Below are positions 61,998-64,000 of a stretch of 64,000 bases of DNA, in pieces (position 1 is the stretch's first letter; each line of letters starts with the position of its first letter). The notes beneath the pieces are model-generated. The model was not told the origin of the DNA. It saw nothing but the letters and a program-made list of their open reading frames with translations, and ran no database searches. Source of the stretch: Fragum whitleyi (taxonomy: Eukaryota; Mollusca; Bivalvia; Cardiida; Cardiidae). Both the position numbers and the translations under genes were made by a program. Location: contig OX411555.1 of assembly GCA_948146395.1 (NCBI GenBank), forward strand, positions 41,195,225 to 41,259,224, read 5' to 3'.

Positions 61998-62485
61998 CCG
62001 AGATACTTTCCAGTTTACGGAAATGTCCGAGCGATGTTCCGAATGCACCACTCGGCCAATCTCTCGATCAACCTCGGATGTACAACATAGACGGACTATT
62101 TTAAAAATAACGTGAAAACCATGGAAAAACTCGATAACGTCAGTTAAAATTGCCTTAGCCCTCGAAACTTTGAGTGAAATCATTCGATGTCTTCAACGCT
62201 ACTCGTGAAGTCATTGACGTGAAACCATCGTATCCTTATATAAATATCTTTAGATTCTTTAATAACGGCTGAAAAAATCTTAATTTTTGAGAATGATTCG
62301 TCATTCTCAAAAATTAAGAGTTTTCAGCCGTTATTGACTGTAAAAGATAAAAATCTACGGTGCCAATTTTTTTCTTACACTGTTTCCGCCTAACAAAATG
62401 CACGATTTTGTTACGTACCCATCCGCCTTACCTACATCCGAGGTCTGTTGCAGTTTACGGAAATGGCCGAATGATGTTCCGAATG
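61998..62485. mobile_element. Family G element with head-to-tail extra terminus
   Basis: Begins with a right-end-like segment (cagtttacggaaatgtccga / gcgatgttccgaatg), then the left end caccactcggccaatctctc, a central hairpin (taacggctgaaaaaatctta / tttttgagaatgattcgtca / ttctcaaaaattaagag), and the right end aaatggccgaatgatgttccgaatg. Confidence 0.65.
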
Positions 62486-62486
62486 G

Positions 62487-62599
62487 ATGTTACAATTGAC
62501 TGTAGATTGGACATGCCAACTAACCTGTCCAGTCTGAATGTCACAATTATTGATATCAATTTGTGTAACAAGCCATATGCTCGGGATAAGTTAGTGTAA
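62487..62599 (+). other. Possible coding relic or last exon, unidentified
   Basis: Directly after the family G end: DVTIDCRLDMPTNLSSLNV and TIIDINLCNKPYARDKLV, then TAA. The composition (two Cys, an N-glycosylation-like NLS/NVT pair) looks more like an extracellular protein than random AT-rich sequence. No family recognised; no clear acceptor. Confidence 0.3.
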
Positions 62600-62626
62600 T
62601 CCAGCGCCCAAGTGCAAACGCGAAAT

Positions 62627-62890
62627 CAGTTGGTTAGGCATAAGACTTCCAATCTGGAAGTCGTGGGTTCGATCCCCGGTGGCGGCAAATATCCTTTCCG
62701 ACGTTTGTCTCTCACCAATGGGTAGATAATCGTAAACCTATGTGAGATAGCAGTCGGAGGCTAGGAAAGGGTGTAATGGTAGTACAGGTGAAAGAAATAC
62801 CAGGAATCCATAGTTGGGTGCTCCGGCCGCCGCGATATAACTGCGAAATTGTTGAAAGCGGCGTAAAACCCATTCAAACAAACAAACAAA
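62627..62890 (+). mobile_element. tRNA-derived SINE, copy 7
   Basis: 13-bp perfect target duplication GCAAACGCGAAAT at 62614-62626 and 62891-62903. Head cagttggttaggcataagac with B box gggttcgatcccc, full body, (caaa)n tail. Confidence 0.92.
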
Positions 62891-63214
62891 GCAAACGCGA
62901 AATAAATGAGCTTGATCGGGTAACGCAGGATACCTTTTTAGAGGCGCTTGATTCCTAAATCATTCCATAATCATTCACCTTGTCAATTTCACGATGTTGT
63001 TAACTGTAGCCACATTATTCAAGCTGTAATAAACGATGTTATGATCAATACTTACAGAAAATATATATGATAAGCTGGACTATTCCATAGGCGTATCTAG
63101 GACTTTGGAATTTATACGCAGTCTCAGAAGGCGACAACTAAGGAATATGTAGGATAAAGGTGAAATGTACACTAGTGTGGCAAAAGATAAATGCCCTCTG
63201 TCCGCTCTCTTTTT

Positions 63215-63345
63215 ATAATTTGCGCATTTGGTGAATAATCAAACATCGTAACTACAGCTTGAATAAGCTGCAGTTTCGATGTTATGATCATTCATCAACG
63301 ATATTTTTCAAGAGAGGATTATTTCTTTTACGCATTTACGTAAAT
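63215..63345. repeat. Palindromic MITE, family O (second copy)
   Basis: ggtgaataatcaaacatcgtaactacagcttgaataagctgcagtttcgatgttatgatcattcatcaacg: paired arms around taagct. Confidence 0.7.
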
Positions 63346-63530
63346 TGCATAATGGGAGTTACGCCCTTGCATTCGTAGAAAAGGGAGGGGCAGCCACTCT
63401 TTTTTATTACCTTGGATACAGTTTTACGCAAAACTTGGTCAAATCTTTGATTCTACTGAAGTTAATGCTTCGAAATTTTACACATTGCACAATTGTCAAT
63501 GTTTCATTTCTCTGATATTCAATTAAGTGG

Positions 63531-63696
63531 AATTTTAACTGTGACCAGATGGTCTCGTGGGATCTACTTGATGGTGGACATTACATTAATCAACAACGCA
63601 GCCGGACAATGTTTCAAGGTTTACTATTGGGTCACTAACAATCAGAAACAATACAGTGACTGTGGGTACATAGTAGCCAACCCAATTTGCATCTGA
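63531..63696 (+). other. Possible terminal exon, unidentified secreted-type protein
   Basis: After an AG (ttaag), an open frame reads GILTVTRWSRGIYLMVDITL, INNAAGQCFKVYYWVTNNQK and QYSDCGYIVANPICI, then TGA (63694-63696). Codon use and the three cysteines look protein-like. The ORF could also start at Met 63493. No family recognised; whether it joins the 62487 segment is unknown. Confidence 0.35.
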
Positions 63697-63932
63697 AACG
63701 AAACAATACAAACATACAAAATATATATACACATTGGGCTACTCCTCCAGATCGCTGAATGAAGATATGCTTATAATGTAAATCTATTGATCTTGACTTT
63801 GTCCGAAACAAGATCAATCGGTCGCCATTATTTAACCAGTTTATGACAGAAGGACTCAGTACAAAAAGAAACAATACTTAGTCATAAGATTCAAAAGTAC
63901 GGTACAGAACAGTACAGACCACACGGACTTAC

Positions 63933-64000
63933 CAATTAATATAATTGAATGCAGTGGCTCTCATCCCACACAGCTCTTCCACACACGTCATCGTGATGTT
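63933..64000 (-). CDS. Partial exon on the minus strand running off the window edge, Cys-containing
   Basis: On the minus strand the frame from 64000 is open (ITMTCVEELCGMRATAFNYIN) to a strong donor GTAAGT at 63932-63927. The other two frames have stops. The C-x4-C...AFNY pattern is reminiscent of PAN/apple modules of extracellular proteins, but 22 residues are too few to assign. Confidence 0.4.

Noticed and set aside
1..64000. Integrated viral genes or toxin genes
   Set aside because: No capsid, polymerase or envelope-like frames other than the LINE were recognised; the LTR candidate has no internal region.

Overview
The window is animal nuclear DNA, almost certainly from a bivalve mollusc. 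It is AT-rich, its genes are split by GT-AG introns, and most of the remaining sequence is repeats. The repeats include bivalve-type elements that start with a hairpin, continue with a (CCGT/CTGT)n run and then carry diverged tandem repeats of about 150-165 bp. There are also tRNA-derived SINEs with a long conserved body, and a CR1-type LINE. The species cannot be fixed from the sequence alone.

Three conserved genes were rebuilt by joining exons whose reading phases agree. (1) Positions 1-1969 (+) hold the last two coding exons of MFSD13A/TMEM180, a multi-pass membrane protein of the MFS class; the rest lies off the left edge. (2) FAM136A is on the minus strand in three phase-0 exons (22449-22366, 17043-16903, 14168-13974). 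It encodes 139 aa with four CX3C motifs, a mitochondrial intermembrane-space type of protein. (3) DYNC2I2 (WDR34), the WD40 intermediate chain of cytoplasmic dynein-2 (the retrograde intraflagellar transport motor), is on the plus strand in eleven exons from 23519 to 49807 and encodes 496 aa. FAM136A and DYNC2I2 are head to head. Their start codons are 1.07 kb apart, but 768 bp of that is a TTAA-flanked inverted-repeat element, so the ancestral spacing was about 300 bp.

DYNC2I2 has been unusually reworked. Intron 1 holds a nearly complete two-ORF LINE (PHD-finger ORF1; endonuclease and reverse transcriptase ORF2 with one frameshift). Intron 3 appears to use a GC donor. Exon 6 has three decayed tandem copies upstream. 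The 3' half of exon 9 is repeated three and a half times in the following intron. The 3' end of exon 11 is duplicated just past the stop codon. A SINE inserted exactly at the exon 10 splice acceptor, so its target-site duplication carries a second copy of that acceptor.

Between and inside the genes are about 18 pearl-like elements in several sequence subfamilies, seven SINEs with 8-13 bp target-site duplications, many palindromic MITE families, a nested hAT-type MITE with clear target duplication, a mariner-like element with TA flanks, and a candidate solo LTR. From about 54.7 to 56.6 kb there is a degenerate repeat array of roughly 24-bp units that switches orientation at about 56.1 kb and so could fold into a very large hairpin. 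The right end (60-64 kb) has only weak coding evidence: a duplicated microexon-like segment, two short plausible coding stretches, and one minus-strand exon that runs off the edge.
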